Made by a program: the position numbers and the translations under genes. Positions 45,821-55,302 of a stretch of 64,000 nt of DNA are shown here, piece by piece. Source of the stretch: Allobosea sp. WAO (lineage in GTDB: Bacteria; Pseudomonadota; Alphaproteobacteria; Rhizobiales; Beijerinckiaceae); contig NZ_JXTJ01000007.1 of NCBI RefSeq assembly GCF_001509835.1, positions 372,001 through 436,000 of the forward strand, in the 5' to 3' direction. How positions within the stretch are numbered: the first letter of the stretch is position 1; the number at the start of each line of letters is the position of its first letter. The notes below the pieces were generated by a model. The model saw nothing but the letters and a program-made list of their open reading frames with translations, ran no database searches and was not told the origin of the DNA.

Positions 45821-46819
45821 TCAGAGCAGGCCGTTGTTGCCGGCGAGCGTCTTCAGGCCGACATCCGGCCGGGCGCCGACATGGCTGATGATCTCAGCCG
45901 CGGCGAGGGCGCCGAGACGCAGGCAGTCGCGGGTCTCGCGGCCCGAGGTCAGGCCGAACAGGAAGCCCGCGGCGAAGAGATCGCCGGCGCCGGTCGCATC
46001 GACCAGGCGCTCGATCGGGAAGACCGGTTCGGCGACGATGCCTTCAGGCGTGACCGCAAGTGCGCCGTTCTCCGAGCGGGTGACGACGGCGAGCACGTTC
46101 TCGGCGCGCAGGCCGGCCAGCGCCGTATCGAAATCCGAGGTCTCGTAGAGGCTCTTCAGCTCGTGCTCGTTGGCGAAGACGAGATCGACCATGCGGTTGC
46201 GCACCAGGCCCAGGAACTCGCTGCGATAACGGTCGACGCAGAAGGAATCCGAGAGCGTGATGGCGACGCGTCCGCCGGCCTTGTGGGCGATCTCGGAGGC
46301 CTTGCGGAAGGCGTCCTTGGCCGCCGGCGGATCCCAGAGATAGCCTTCGAGATAGACGATGTCGGCGTTCTCGACCGCAGCGGGGTCGACATCCGCCGGG
46401 GACAGGCCCTGGCAGGCGCCGAGATAGGTGTTCATCGTGCGCTCGCCATCGGGCGTCACGATGATGAAGGAGCGCGCCGTCGCCGGCCCGTCGGTCGCAG
46501 CCGCCGTATCGAAGGCGACGCCGAGCGAGGTCAGGTCATGCCGGTAGAGGCCGCCGAGCTGGTCGGCCTTGACCTTGCCGATGAAGGCGCCCTTGCCGCC
46601 GAAAGAGGCGAGGCCGGCAATGGTGTTGGCGGCCGACCCGCCGGAAATGACCTTGCCGGGCCCCATGGCGGCGTAGAGCGCCTCGGCCCGTGCCTCGTCG
46701 ATCAGGGCCATCGAGCCCTTCACCAGCCCGTGGCCCGTGAGGAAGTCCTCCTCGGCCGTGGCGATGACGTCGATAATGGCATTGCCGAGAGCGAGCACGT
46801 CGTAGCGCTTGGAGGTCAT
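45821..46819 (-). CDS. PfkB-family adenosine kinase
   Basis: 332-aa carbohydrate/nucleoside kinase of the PfkB family, of the type annotated as adenosine kinase in rhizobia. Visible: YDVLALGNAIIDVIA at the N terminus, GGSAANTIAGLASFGGKGAFIGKV (about 60-83, in parts), and the catalytic DATGAGDLFAAGF (about 275). ATG at 46819 is chosen because the upstream extension lies in the preceding gene. It follows the XRE-family gene after 56 bp on the same strand; the substrate (adenosine, inosine or a sugar) cannot be proved. Confidence 0.85.
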   Translation of the reverse strand: MTSKRYDVLALGNAIIDVIATAEEDFLTGHGLVKGSMALIDEARAEALYAAMGPGKVISGGSAANTIAGLASFGGKGAFIGKVKADQLGGLYRHDLTSLGVAFDTAAATDGPATARSFIIVTPDGERTMNTYLGACQGLSPADVDPAAVENADIVYLEGYLWDPPAAKDAFRKASEIAHKAGGRVAITLSDSFCVDRYRSEFLGLVRNRMVDLVFANEHELKSLYETSDFDTALAGLRAENVLAVVTRSENGALAVTPEGIVAEPVFPIERLVDATGAGDLFAAGFLFGLTSGRETRDCLRLGALAAAEIISHVGARPDVGLKTLAGNNGLL

Positions 46820-46875
46820 GAGGCGTTCCGGAAGTTGAAGGATGGGCGGGCGTGTCGCATTGAGCGCAGGTCCGG

Positions 46876-47250
46876 TCAAGCACCGCCGCGGCGGCGGGCG
46901 GCACTGTCGAGGATCGAGGCCAGCGCGGCGAGATCGGACGGGCCGAGCCATTCGATCTCGCGGGCGAGCCGGTTGGCGAACAGGGTCGCTTCCGGTTCCA
47001 GCCCGGCGGTGTCGACGGTGACGCGCGGATGCGAGAGATCGGCGAGCCGGATCAGCTCGTCGGCCTCGTCCCAGATGATGCCGAGGACATGGATCGCACC
47101 CTGGATCAGGGTGAAGGTCGGCTGGCCGCGCTTGCCGTGCTCCAGTGCCGAGAGATAGGCCGGGGTGACACCGAGGGCGTGTGCCATCTGCGCCAGGGTG
47201 ACGCCGCGCGCGGCACGCAGTTCCCGGACCCGGCGGCCATAGGGCGTCAT
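46876..47250 (-). CDS. XRE-family helix-turn-helix regulator
   Basis: 124-aa protein with a Cro/C1-type HTH at the N terminus (about 5-60; VRELRAARGVTLAQMAHALGV, TPAYLSALEHGKRG). The remaining half, with LFANRLAREIEWLGPSDLAALASIL, is family-specific and of unknown function. The start overlaps the smr stop by ATGA, so it is co-translated with Smr and MltA upstream. This arrangement next to mltA and a Tim44-like gene recurs in Hyphomicrobiales, but targets of the regulator are unknown. Confidence 0.88.
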   Translation of the reverse strand: MTPYGRRVRELRAARGVTLAQMAHALGVTPAYLSALEHGKRGQPTFTLIQGAIHVLGIIWDEADELIRLADLSHPRVTVDTAGLEPEATLFANRLAREIEWLGPSDLAALASILDSAARRRGGA

Positions 47251-47810
47251 GATTGCGGTCCGCGGGGACGGCGCAGGCGGATATAGAGCGCGCCCGAACC
47301 GCCATGGCGCTGCTCGGCCTCGTCGAAGCCGAGCACGAGCGGGCGCAGATCGGCGAGGCTGAGCCAATGCGGGACGTTGCGGCGCAGGACGCCGCGTTCC
47401 GACCCGAAGGCAAAATCGCCGGCGCCGCCCTTGCCGGTCACCACCAGGACGAGCTTGGCTCCGCGCATCTGCTGGACGCGCAGAAAGCCGCGCAGGGCGG
47501 CATGTGCCTCGTCCTGGCGCATGCCGTGAAGATCGATCGCCGCCTCGACGCTCTGCTGGCCGCGGCGCAGCTGGGTACGCAGCCGCCTTTCCAGCGGCGC
47601 GAGCGGCGGAGGGGCGGGTTTCGCCGTGATTGCCTTTGGCGCGGCCACGGCCGGCGCCCGCCGCGGTGGCTCGGGCTGGAGCACGGGGATCTCGGGCTCG
47701 GGCTCCGCCTCGACCGGCTTGCGACCGGCGAGCGGCGTCACCGTGCGCGCGACCTGGCGCCAGAGCGCGATCTCGGCCTCGGACAGCAATTTGCCACGGC
47801 GGCGCGGCAT
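47247..47810 (-). CDS. Smr/MutS2-domain endonuclease-like protein
   Basis: 187-aa protein with a Pro/Ala/Glu-rich N-terminal half and a C-terminal Smr domain (about 90-180). The domain motifs are present: IDLHGMRQDEAH, the VVTGKG loop and RHGGSGALYIRLR near the end. Smr domains nick DNA or cleave RNA; the stand-alone form here resembles YdaL/SmrA-type proteins. It begins four bases after mltA and overlaps the XRE gene, so it is an operon member. Cellular role unknown. Confidence 0.88.
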   Translation of the reverse strand: MPRRRGKLLSEAEIALWRQVARTVTPLAGRKPVEAEPEPEIPVLQPEPPRRAPAVAAPKAITAKPAPPPLAPLERRLRTQLRRGQQSVEAAIDLHGMRQDEAHAALRGFLRVQQMRGAKLVLVVTGKGGAGDFAFGSERGVLRRNVPHWLSLADLRPLVLGFDEAEQRHGGSGALYIRLRRPRGPQS

Positions 47811-47814
47811 CGCC

Positions 47815-48984
47815 TCAGCGCTCCCGCCCGCGCGGCCAGAGCACGATCAGGTCGAAGGAATGGCGGATCAGGCCCGCGCGATGGCCCGCTTCCGCACCGG
47901 AACCAACGAACAGGTCGATCCGGGCCGGGCCGAGGATGGCCGAGCCGGTATCCTGCGCCAGCACGAAGCGCGACAGCGCTTCCGAACCACCCGTCCCGTC
48001 AGGAATCTCGCCGGCGATCCAGGCCGGCGTGCCATAGGGCCAGACCGTGCGGTCGACGGCGATGCTGCGCAATGGTGTCAGCGGCAGGCCGGCAGCGCCG
48101 ATCGGCCCGGATTCGGGCGGGAGATCGTCGCGGCGGGCGAAGAAGACGAAGGAACGGTTGAGCCGGATCAGTTCGCGGGCAAAACCGGCATCGGCCTTCA
48201 ACCGTGCGATCAGCCGGTCCATGGTCATCTCTGCCGGCGGGATGTTCTCGCGGCGGCTGAGCTCGCGGCCGAGCGAGGTGTAGGGATGGCCGTTGCGGCC
48301 GGCATAGACCAGCCGGGTGACCTTGCCGTCCGGCAGGCGGATCCGGCCGGAGCCCTGGACCTGCAGCACGAAACGGTCGACCGGATCACGCATCCAGAGA
48401 ATTTCCAGACCCTGGCCGTCCAGCGCGCCATCCTCGATCGCGGCGCGATCTGGGAACACTTCGAGGCCGCGCTTGCCGCGCCGGGCCGAGGACAAAGCCG
48501 GGTCGAAACCGGGCCAGTCATCGCCAGGCATCTTGGTGACGAGGTCGGCGGGGCGGCCGTAGAGCGGCGTCGGGAAGGCGGCGCTCTGCGTCAGCGAGCC
48601 CTCGAACTCCGGCTCGAAATAGCCGGTCATGAAGCCGCGCGACGTCTCGGCCGGGCGGACCCGCCAGAAGGCGAAGCGATCCTCGAAGAACTTTCGGGCA
48701 GTCGCCCGGTCGGGCTCGCCGGCCTTCAGCAGGGCGGCAGCCTCGGCGCAGAGCGTGGACAGACCGGGCGGAGGCCTGACGCCCTGGCGTAGCGGCGGAT
48801 CGGTCTCGCAGCCCTGAGCGAAGAGACGCAGCACCACACGATGGTCGTCCTGCGTCCAGCCGGCGATCTCGCCGGCCATGACGGGCTCGATGCGGGCGCC
48901 GGCGGGAACGGGTGGGGCGCTGGCCGTCACTGCCGATACGCCTGCGGCCCAGAGCCCCAGAACGAGACCGGCGGCACGGATCAC
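47815..48984 (-). CDS. mltA: membrane-bound lytic murein transglycosylase A
   Basis: Peptidoglycan lytic transglycosylase that cleaves glycan strands with 1,6-anhydro ends. The 389-aa product has an N-terminal export signal (about 1-22), the MltA domain (about 100-260; FMTGYFEPEFEGS, VDRFVLQVQGSGRIRL) and the C-terminal 3D domain (about 300-385; FVLAQDTGSAILGPARIDLFVG, quoted in part), whose aspartates are catalytic. No lipobox cysteine is obvious. GTG start overlaps the stop of the Tim44-like gene (GTGA). Confidence 0.93.
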   Translation of the reverse strand: MIRAAGLVLGLWAAGVSAVTASAPPVPAGARIEPVMAGEIAGWTQDDHRVVLRLFAQGCETDPPLRQGVRPPPGLSTLCAEAAALLKAGEPDRATARKFFEDRFAFWRVRPAETSRGFMTGYFEPEFEGSLTQSAAFPTPLYGRPADLVTKMPGDDWPGFDPALSSARRGKRGLEVFPDRAAIEDGALDGQGLEILWMRDPVDRFVLQVQGSGRIRLPDGKVTRLVYAGRNGHPYTSLGRELSRRENIPPAEMTMDRLIARLKADAGFARELIRLNRSFVFFARRDDLPPESGPIGAAGLPLTPLRSIAVDRTVWPYGTPAWIAGEIPDGTGGSEALSRFVLAQDTGSAILGPARIDLFVGSGAEAGHRAGLIRHSFDLIVLWPRGRER

Positions 48985-49709
48985 GCGGCCGATTCGGTCG
49001 CGACCAGCAGCCAGTTCGGATCGCGGCTGCCGAGCTGACGCGAGAAGGTCCAGACGTCGTTGACCTCGGAGACGCTGTCGGCGCTGCCGTCGACGACATT
49101 GCCCTGCGCATCGCGGACGACGCTGATCAGCTGGGAGACGAAGGCGATGGTGACCTGAGCGGTCTTGCCCTTGACGTCGACGGCAGTGATCTCGGCCTTG
49201 TCGATCGAGACGAAGTTCGACTCGGCCTTCTCGCCGCGCTTTTCGCGTTCGCTGATCGCCTGCTCGAAGCCTTCATAGACTTCCTTGGCGAGCAGACCCT
49301 TCAGCATCTTGCGATCGCCGCGGGCGAAGGCGGTGACGATCGTCTCATAGGCGGCCTTGGCACCGCCGAGGAAGCCGCGCGGATCGAAGCCGGGCTCCTG
49401 ACGAGCGATCTCCTCGATGCCGGCAATGATCGGCGAGCCAGCCGGAGCGATGTCCTTCCAGCGGTCGGCAGCGGGCACTTCATCGGCGGTCGGATCATTG
49501 GCCGCGCCGGGCAGGCGAATGACATTGTCGCGGCGCGCATCGCCCTGCGGCGCCTGGTCGGGCCGCAGCGGCGGCGTTTCGCGTCGCTGGAACGGGTCGG
49601 TCGGCGGCTTTTCATGCCCGGTCTTCTGGCCGAGCACGGAACGCAGCTTCCAGGCGACGAAAACCGCCAGGGCCAGGAAGACCAGTGTCGTCATATCGAG
49701 ATTTTGCAT
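48981..49709 (-). CDS. Tim44-like membrane-anchored protein
   Basis: 242-aa protein with one N-terminal membrane segment (about 7-22; TTLVFLALAVFVAW), a Pro/Arg/Asp-rich linker and a Tim44-like domain (about 95-238; GFDPRGFLGGAKAAYETIVTAF, FVSIDKAEITAV, VNDVWTFSRQLGSRDPNWLL). The bacterial members are related to the mitochondrial import motor subunit, but their function in bacteria is not settled. It leads the Tim44-MltA-Smr-XRE operon and is divergent from secB over 245 bp, an arrangement known in related genomes. Confidence 0.9.
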   Translation of the reverse strand: MQNLDMTTLVFLALAVFVAWKLRSVLGQKTGHEKPPTDPFQRRETPPLRPDQAPQGDARRDNVIRLPGAANDPTADEVPAADRWKDIAPAGSPIIAGIEEIARQEPGFDPRGFLGGAKAAYETIVTAFARGDRKMLKGLLAKEVYEGFEQAISEREKRGEKAESNFVSIDKAEITAVDVKGKTAQVTIAFVSQLISVVRDAQGNVVDGSADSVSEVNDVWTFSRQLGSRDPNWLLVATESAA

Positions 49710-49954
49710 CGACGGCTGATCCGAACCTTGAAAGACATCTTCGCCAGCGGGCGCACGGCCATTGCACCACACCCCGGCGGGATATGGTGACTGAGGCTCG
49801 TAACATCCACCCCCCGGCTGCGACAAGCATTCTCAGAGAGCCTTAGCTTGTGCCGGCACGGCCGCCATGATAGCCGACGCGAGTCCGGCGCTCGCGGCAC
49901 GGCGGACAGTTTCCGCCAAAGTGCGGAGTTTCCGTCAGGGCCGCCTAGAAGACG

Positions 49955-50464
49955 ATGGGACCGATGGCCAACGAAAACGGCAATGGCGCGGGCGACGCCA
50001 ACCAGCAGGGGCCGAGCCTCAACACGCTGGTCCAGTACATCAAGGACTTCTCCTTCGAGAACCCGAACGCGCCGCGCTCGCTCACCGGCCAGCAGCAGCA
50101 GGGTCCGCAGATCGGCCTGCAGGTCAACGTCACCGCGAACGCAGTGGGCGAGACCGAGTTCGAAGCGATCCTGACCCTGGAAGGCAAGGCGACCGCCAAC
50201 AACGAGACGCTGTTCGCCTTCGAGCTGAGCTATGCGGGCGTGTTCCGTATCCTCGGCGTGCCGCAGGAGCAGCTGCATGCGGTGGTGATGATCGACTGCC
50301 CCCGCCTGCTTTTCCCCTTCGCGCGCCAGATCGTCGCCGATGCCGTGCGCAATGGTGGCTTCCCGCCGCTCTACATCGATCCGATCGATTTTGCGGCGCT
50401 CTATCGCCAGCGGCTCGAGGAGCTGCAGAGCCAGCAGCCGGCGGCTGGAACGCCGGCCTCCTGA
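49955..50464 (+). CDS. secB: protein-export chaperone SecB
   Basis: Tetrameric cytoplasmic chaperone that keeps preproteins unfolded and delivers them to SecA. The 169-aa product shows the SecB core: [48 protein letters not shown] and [32 protein letters not shown] (quoted in parts). ATG at 49955 or the ATG three codons later could be the start; neither has a clear Shine-Dalgarno match. It is followed by a strong terminator. Divergence from the Tim44-like gene puts two envelope-related operons back to back. Confidence 0.97.
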   Translation: MGPMANENGNGAGDANQQGPSLNTLVQYIKDFSFENPNAPRSLTGQQQQGPQIGLQVNVTANAVGETEFEAILTLEGKATANNETLFAFELSYAGVFRILGVPQEQLHAVVMIDCPRLLFPFARQIVADAVRNGGFPPLYIDPIDFAALYRQRLEELQSQQPAAGTPAS

Positions 50465-50490
50465 GTGGCAAGCACACAGGAACTGCTACG

Positions 50491-50517
50491 AAAAGAGCCC
50501 GGAAGGGCTCTTTTTTT
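50491..50517 (+). terminator. intrinsic terminator of secB
   Basis: Perfect 10-bp stem AAAAGAGCCC / GGGCTCTTTT with a GGAA loop, continuing into a run of seven T, 27 bp after the secB stop. Confidence 0.95.
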
Positions 50518-50628
50518 GTGACCAGCGTGCGGATTGCGCCTTGCAACGGCGCTCGGGCCGCCCATCTCGGCATGACCGAAGCGCCTTCCGTCCCGGAAGG
50601 CCCGGTTCAAAATCTTGCCGGAGTTTCT

Positions 50629-51372
50629 ATGGACGCCCTGATGATACTAGCCGCCGATCCCACTGTCTGGGCGGCTCTCGGGGCGCTGATCGCAATGGAG
50701 GTCGTGCTCGGCATCGACAACCTGATCTTCATCTCGATCCTGACCAACAAGCTCCCGGAACATCAGCGCTCGCGCGGCCGCAAGATCGGCATCGGTCTGG
50801 CACTGATCCTGCGCCTCGCCCTCCTCTCGACCGTCGCCATCATCGTCCAGCTCACCACCCCGATATTCTCGGTGTTCGGCAAGGCCTTCTCCTGGCGCGA
50901 CATCATCCTGATCGCCGGCGGCCTGTTCCTGGTCTGGAAGGCGACGAAGGAAATCCACCACAAGGTCGACCCCAATCACGGGCCCGACATGTTCGAGGGC
51001 GGCTCGGCCGCCGCGGTGACCTTCGGCGGCGTGATCTTCCAGATCCTGCTGCTCGACCTCGTCTTCTCGATCGACAGCATCATCACCGCGGTCGGCATGA
51101 CCGATCACATCCCGGTGATGGTCATCGCCGTCGTCGTTGCGGTGCTGGTCATGCTGCTTGCTGCCGACCCGCTGGCGCGCTTCATCGACAAGAACCCGAC
51201 CATCGTGATGCTGGCGCTCGGCTTCCTCCTGATGATCGGCGGCACGCTGATCGGCGAAGGCTTCGGCGCCCATGTGCCCAAGGGCTACATCTACGCCGCC
51301 ATGGCCTTCTCGGCCCTGATCGAAGGCCTCAACATGCTCTCGCGCCGGGCCGACCGGCGCAAGGGAAGCTGA
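50629..51372 (+). CDS. TerC-family membrane protein
   Basis: 247-aa integral membrane protein of the TerC/YgdQ-like family, with about seven hydrophobic helices. The conserved [14 protein letters not shown] and [19 protein letters not shown] motifs carry the acidic residues that mark this family; recent work links members to manganese or other metal export during envelope protein folding. ATG at 50629 has GGAG five bases before it. It stands alone after secB's terminator and is convergent with dnaQ. Confidence 0.9.
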   Translation: MDALMILAADPTVWAALGALIAMEVVLGIDNLIFISILTNKLPEHQRSRGRKIGIGLALILRLALLSTVAIIVQLTTPIFSVFGKAFSWRDIILIAGGLFLVWKATKEIHHKVDPNHGPDMFEGGSAAAVTFGGVIFQILLLDLVFSIDSIITAVGMTDHIPVMVIAVVVAVLVMLLAADPLARFIDKNPTIVMLALGFLLMIGGTLIGEGFGAHVPKGYIYAAMAFSALIEGLNMLSRRADRRKGS

Positions 51373-51381
51373 GGCCTCGCC

Positions 51382-52092
51382 TCACCCTTCCTCGGCCAGG
51401 CCGAGATAGCCGCGCCAGAGTGGCGCGGCCTTGAACTTGCCGACAAAGGCCTCGTGCGCCGCGCGCTCCTCATCCGAGAGCCGCGGCGCCAAGGGGCGCA
51501 CCCTGACCGGCCGCTCGATGGCGGCGGCCGGACCGGCGCCCGGCCTTCCGGCCAGTTCCGAACCCAGGCCGAGACTGGTCTGCTTGCCGCCGATCAGCTC
51601 GATATAGACTTCAGCCAGAATTTCGGAATCGAGTAGCGCGCCGTGCTTGGTGCGGCGGCTGTTGTCGATGCCATAGCGCGAGCAGAGCGCATCGAGGCTG
51701 TTGCTGGCGCCGGGATGCTTGCGCCGTGCCATGGCGAGCGTGTCGACCACAAGCGCCGGAACGATTGGCGGCATGCCGAGCCGGCCGAACTCCATGTTGA
51801 TGAAGCCGACGTCGAAGGCGGCGTTGTGAATGACCAGCTTGGCATCCGCGATGAAGGCAGCGAATTCGCCCGCGACGGCCGCGAAGACCGGCTTGTCGGA
51901 GAGGAACGCCTCGGACAGCCCGTGCACCCTGAAGGCACCGTCCGGCATGTTCCGCTCGGGATTGATGTAGATGTGATAGTTGCGGCCGGTCGGGCAATGG
52001 TTGACGAGCTCGACGCAGCCGATCTCGACGATGCGGTCGCCCTTCAGTGGTTCGACGCCGGTGGTCTCGGTATCGAGAACGATCTCGCGCAC
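51382..52092 (-). CDS. dnaQ: DNA polymerase III epsilon subunit (proofreading exonuclease)
   Basis: 3'-5' exonuclease of the replicative polymerase. The 236-aa product has the three DEDDh motifs: ExoI LDTETTGVEP (Asp7, Glu9), ExoII HNAAFDVGFIN and ExoIII TKHGALLDSEIL with the histidine and aspartate. The C-terminal tail (about 180-236), Pro/Arg-rich, would contact the alpha subunit. GTG start, two bases after the coaE stop. It is the last gene of ppsR-maf-aroE-coaE-dnaQ, the conserved block on one side of alphaproteobacterial oriC. Confidence 0.95.
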   Translation of the reverse strand: MREIVLDTETTGVEPLKGDRIVEIGCVELVNHCPTGRNYHIYINPERNMPDGAFRVHGLSEAFLSDKPVFAAVAGEFAAFIADAKLVIHNAAFDVGFINMEFGRLGMPPIVPALVVDTLAMARRKHPGASNSLDALCSRYGIDNSRRTKHGALLDSEILAEVYIELIGGKQTSLGLGSELAGRPGAGPAAAIERPVRVRPLAPRLSDEERAAHEAFVGKFKAAPLWRGYLGLAEEG

Positions 52093-52094
52093 GT

Positions 52095-52706
52095 TCAGCC
52101 TCTCCGCTCGCCGCGGCCGGGACGGCCGGCCAAGGCCACGAGGATAGAATGGACCTGCCGCCGCGCCGCCAGAAGGCCGCGCGAGGTGTCCACAAGGAAG
52201 TGGGCGCGCCGGCGCTTCTCAACATCCGGCATCTGCCGGGCGAGGATCGCCTCTAGCTTGTCCTCGGTGATGCCGGGCCGGGCGAGCACCCTGGCACGCT
52301 GGACCTCGGCCGGAGCGGTGACGACGACGACGGCGTCGCAGCGACCCTCACCGCCGGTCTCGAACAGCAAGGGTATGTCGAGGACAGCGACGTCCGCCCC
52401 ATCCTTGCGGCACTGCGCCAGGAAGGCCAGCTCCTCGCCCCGGACCAGCGGATGGATGATCGCCTCGAGGCGGGCCAGTGCCTCCAGCCTGCCGAGCACG
52501 GCGGCGGAGAGCTTCGTCCGGTCGACCACGCCATCGACGACAACACCCGGAAAGGCTGCCTCGATCTCGGGAGCGGCGGCACCGGAATAGAGCCGGTGCA
52601 CGGCCTGATCGGCATCGTAGACCGGCACACCCTCGGCACGGAACATCTCCGAGGTCGTCGATTTGCCCATGCCGATCGAACCGGTCAGTCCAAGCAGAAA
52701 GGTCAT
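52095..52706 (-). CDS. coaE: dephospho-CoA kinase
   Basis: Last step of coenzyme A synthesis: ATP-dependent phosphorylation of dephospho-CoA. The 203-aa P-loop kinase has Walker [13 protein letters not shown] (6-17), [13 protein letters not shown] with the catalytic Asp, the lid HPLVRGEE and [17 protein letters not shown]. Length and motifs are standard. It lies 13 bp after aroE and two bases before dnaQ. Confidence 0.96.
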   Translation of the reverse strand: MTFLLGLTGSIGMGKSTTSEMFRAEGVPVYDADQAVHRLYSGAAAPEIEAAFPGVVVDGVVDRTKLSAAVLGRLEALARLEAIIHPLVRGEELAFLAQCRKDGADVAVLDIPLLFETGGEGRCDAVVVVTAPAEVQRARVLARPGITEDKLEAILARQMPDVEKRRRAHFLVDTSRGLLAARRQVHSILVALAGRPGRGERRG

Positions 52707-52719
52707 GCGCCCGCCTCCG

Positions 52720-53550
52720 CTATGCCGCCGGGATGTCGGCTTCCAGCCGGGCCCGCAGCGCCGGCGTCACCTGCGGCCGCACGCCGAACCAGCGTTCGAA
52801 GCCGGGGATCGCCTGATGCAATAGCATGCCGAGACCGTCGACAGGCAGGCCGCCACGAGCCCGCGCCTCGGCGAGCAAAGCGGTCTCCAGCGGCACGTAG
52901 ACGATGTCGTCGACGATCGTTCCCAGCCGCAGGCCGGCAAGATCGAGTTCGAGCGGCGGCTGGCCCTGCATGCCGAGCGAAGTGGTGTTGACGATGAGAT
53001 CGCTCTCCGCGACCAGCCCGTCGGCCTCGTCCCAGCGGCGCGCCTCGACATTTGCGCCGAAATCCGCAGCGAGTTCCTGAGCCCGCGCCGGACTGCGATT
53101 GACCAGGATGATACGGCCGACGCCGCGCTCGGCGAGACCATGTACGACGGCACGGGCCGCACCGCCGGCACCGAGAATCAAAGCCGTCCCGACCCGGCTG
53201 TCCCAGCCAGGCGCGGAACCGTCGAGATGGGCGAGGAAGCCGAAGGCGTCGGTATTGTCGCCATGAAGCTTTCCGCCCTCTATCCAGATCGTGTTGACCG
53301 CGCCCATGCGCCGCGCGGTCTCGCTGACATGGTCGAGCAGCGGCAGCACCGCCTCCTTGTTCGGCACGGTGACATTGCCGCCGGCGAATTCTCCCGAACG
53401 GATACGGTCGAGGAAGGCAGCGACCTCGCCCGGCGGCACGTCGACGCGCTCATAGCTGCCTGCCAGGCCATGCTCGGCAAGCCAATGGCCATGAATCATG
53501 GGCGAACGCGAATGGGCGACGGGATGGCCGATGATGAAGCAGCGTGTCAT
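52720..53550 (-). CDS. aroE: shikimate dehydrogenase
   Basis: NADPH-dependent reduction of 3-dehydroshikimate to shikimate in aromatic amino acid synthesis. The 276-aa product shows [16 protein letters not shown] (substrate serines), catalytic Lys65 in [10 protein letters not shown], the NTDAFGF aspartate, the Rossmann motif [14 protein letters not shown] and the NADP-selective [11 protein letters not shown]. Normal AroE length. It follows maf by 17 bp in the same operon. Confidence 0.96.
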   Translation of the reverse strand: MTRCFIIGHPVAHSRSPMIHGHWLAEHGLAGSYERVDVPPGEVAAFLDRIRSGEFAGGNVTVPNKEAVLPLLDHVSETARRMGAVNTIWIEGGKLHGDNTDAFGFLAHLDGSAPGWDSRVGTALILGAGGAARAVVHGLAERGVGRIILVNRSPARAQELAADFGANVEARRWDEADGLVAESDLIVNTTSLGMQGQPPLELDLAGLRLGTIVDDIVYVPLETALLAEARARGGLPVDGLGMLLHQAIPGFERWFGVRPQVTPALRARLEADIPAA

Positions 53551-53567
53551 GGGTCGGAGCCGTTGGT

Positions 53568-54191
53568 TCAGGCAAGAAGCTCGAGTTCGCGCAAAGCCGC
53601 GAGCAAGTCGAGCAGGGGCAAGCCGAGAATGGTGAAATGGTCGCCGTCGATGCCGCTGAACAATTGCGCACCGAGGCCTTCGATCTGATAGCCGCCGACG
53701 CTCGCGGTCGCCGCCGGGCCGGCCTCGGTGACATAGCGCTCTATGAAGCCGGCATCGAGCTCCCGCATGAACATGCCGACCTGCCGGCTTCCGTTGCGGA
53801 TGACGACGCCGTCGCGAGCCAATGCGAAGGCGGAGGTGAGTTCATGACGCTTGCCGGACAGCGCGGCGATCTGCAGCAGGGCGGCATTTTCGTCGGCCGG
53901 CTTGTGGAAGGCGATGCCTTCGCAGGTCAGGGTCTGGTCGGCGCCGAGCACCCAGCGACCCGGCATGCCCCGCGAGACGGCGAGGGCCTTGGCGGCGGCG
54001 AGCGTCGCGGCGACGCCGGACGCCTCGCCTCCCCCGTCGAGGAAGTCCGCCTCGAAGGCACGCTCGTCGACTTCGGGCCGGATGGCCTCGATCGGCAGGC
54101 CAGCATTCTCCAGCATGCTGCGCCGCGTCGCGCTCCCGGACGCCAGGACCAGGGCCGCGCCGCCACGCCAGAAGGAACCGGAAGCGCTCAC
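53568..54191 (-). CDS. maf: Maf-like nucleotide pyrophosphatase
   Basis: House-cleaning nucleoside triphosphate pyrophosphatase (dTTP/UTP or modified pyrimidine specificity). The 207-aa product has [17 protein letters not shown] (phosphate loop), the EVDERAFE segment, [12 protein letters not shown] with the catalytic Asp, and [26 protein letters not shown] near the C terminus, quoted in part. GTG start overlaps the ppsR stop (GTGA). In alphaproteobacteria this Maf is regularly found in the ppsR-maf-aroE-coaE-dnaQ block. Confidence 0.93.
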   Translation of the reverse strand: MSASGSFWRGGAALVLASGSATRRSMLENAGLPIEAIRPEVDERAFEADFLDGGGEASGVAATLAAAKALAVSRGMPGRWVLGADQTLTCEGIAFHKPADENAALLQIAALSGKRHELTSAFALARDGVVIRNGSRQVGMFMRELDAGFIERYVTEAGPAATASVGGYQIEGLGAQLFSGIDGDHFTILGLPLLDLLAALRELELLA

Positions 54192-55018
54192 GTCGCGATA
54201 AACTTCAGGCGATGGTCGCGCAGCAGGTCGAGGATCGCCGCGGCAGTCTCCTCGATCGAACGACGGGTGACGTCGATGACCGGCCAGCCTTTGCGGGCGC
54301 AGAGCCTACGTGACTGGGCGATCTCATCGGCCACCGCATCGGGATCAACATAGGGTGTCTCGTCGTCGGCCCGCATCGAGAGCAGGCGGTTCTGGCGGAT
54401 CTGGATGATGCGCTCGGCGCTGGCGACGAGGCCGACGATCAGCGGTTTCTTGAGACGCTCAAGCTCCGACGGCAGCGGAACATGCGGCACCAGCGGGACA
54501 TTGGCGGTCTTGATGCCGCGATTGGCGAGATAGATGCTGGTCGGGGTCTTCGACGTCCGGCTGATGCCGACGAGGATGACATCGGCGCTTTCGAGATCGC
54601 CGCCGAGCTGCCCGTCATCATGCATCAGCGTGTAGTTCATCGCGTCGATGCGGCGGAAATACTCGGCGTTGAGGACGTGTTGCGCGCCGGGACGGGTCGC
54701 CGAGGCCTGGCCGAGATAGGACTGGAACAGCGAGAGCACGGGTTGCAGCACCGAGAGGCAGGGGCAGCCGATCTCCCGGCAGAAGCTCTCGAGGCGTTCG
54801 GCCCATTCCGGTTCGACGAGGGTGTAGAGCACGACGCCGGGCGAAGATTCGATCTCGGCGAGCACCCGCGAAAGCTGGTTCTCGGAGCGGACCAGCGGAT
54901 AGACATGCTCAATCGCCGACACCGCCTCGTATTGCGCCGCGGCGGCGCGACTCACCGCGATCAGGGTTTCACCGGTCGCGTCGGAGACCAGATGCAGGTG
55001 AAAATAATTGCGCGGCAC
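54188..55018 (-). CDS. ppsR: pyruvate,phosphate/water dikinase regulatory protein
   Basis: Bifunctional serine/threonine kinase and pyrophosphorylase (DUF299) that inactivates and reactivates a PEP-forming dikinase. The 276-aa product has [11 protein letters not shown] at the N terminus and the P-loop [18 protein letters not shown] (about 151-168), then [12 protein letters not shown]. The GTG at 55018 is the first start after the origin-like region. Its dikinase partner is not in the window. It is the promoter-proximal gene of the block running leftward from the putative oriC. The symbol follows the PEP-synthase regulatory usage, not the photosynthesis repressor of the same name. Confidence 0.93.
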   Translation of the reverse strand: MPRNYFHLHLVSDATGETLIAVSRAAAAQYEAVSAIEHVYPLVRSENQLSRVLAEIESSPGVVLYTLVEPEWAERLESFCREIGCPCLSVLQPVLSLFQSYLGQASATRPGAQHVLNAEYFRRIDAMNYTLMHDDGQLGGDLESADVILVGISRTSKTPTSIYLANRGIKTANVPLVPHVPLPSELERLKKPLIVGLVASAERIIQIRQNRLLSMRADDETPYVDPDAVADEIAQSRRLCARKGWPVIDVTRRSIEETAAAILDLLRDHRLKFIAT

Positions 55019-55223
55019 GACTGCTCCCAGCCTCGTCAGGCCCCTGAGGCTTCTGGTCTAGCGCGCGAAGAGGTCTATGGGAATCGCCTGCGGACGGGGA
55101 AGGCCCGCGAATCAGCCCTGGGGAAGGCTGGGGACAAGTCGGGCTTTACGCAGAGCGTCCGGATGACCCCGGGATAACCGGCGTTTTCCCTCAACAGGCG
55201 TGCCTGTGTGGACAAGAACCGGA

Positions 55224-55239
55224 TGTTTCACGTGAATCA
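55224..55239. promoter_or_regulatory. parS-like site in the origin region
   Basis: TGTTTCACGTGAATCA matches the parS consensus TGTTTCACGTGAAACA at 15 of 16 positions. ParB is known to bind one-mismatch sites. parA and parB themselves would be expected just right of rsmG, outside the window. Confidence 0.65.
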
Positions 55240-55286
55240 TTTCGAGGCGCGGCATCGCAGCGCACGTCAACGCCGATTACCATTCG

Positions 55287-55302
55287 TTAAGAAGCTCTTA
55301 AC
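55287..55302. promoter_or_regulatory. perfect CtrA box in the origin region
   Basis: TTAA-GAAGCTC-TTAAC is an exact match to the full CtrA consensus TTAA-N7-TTAAC. In Caulobacter, CtrA bound to such boxes blocks initiation at the origin. Another near-match with 8-nt spacing (TTAA-N8-TTAA) lies in the AT-rich stretch before hemE. Confidence 0.6.
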
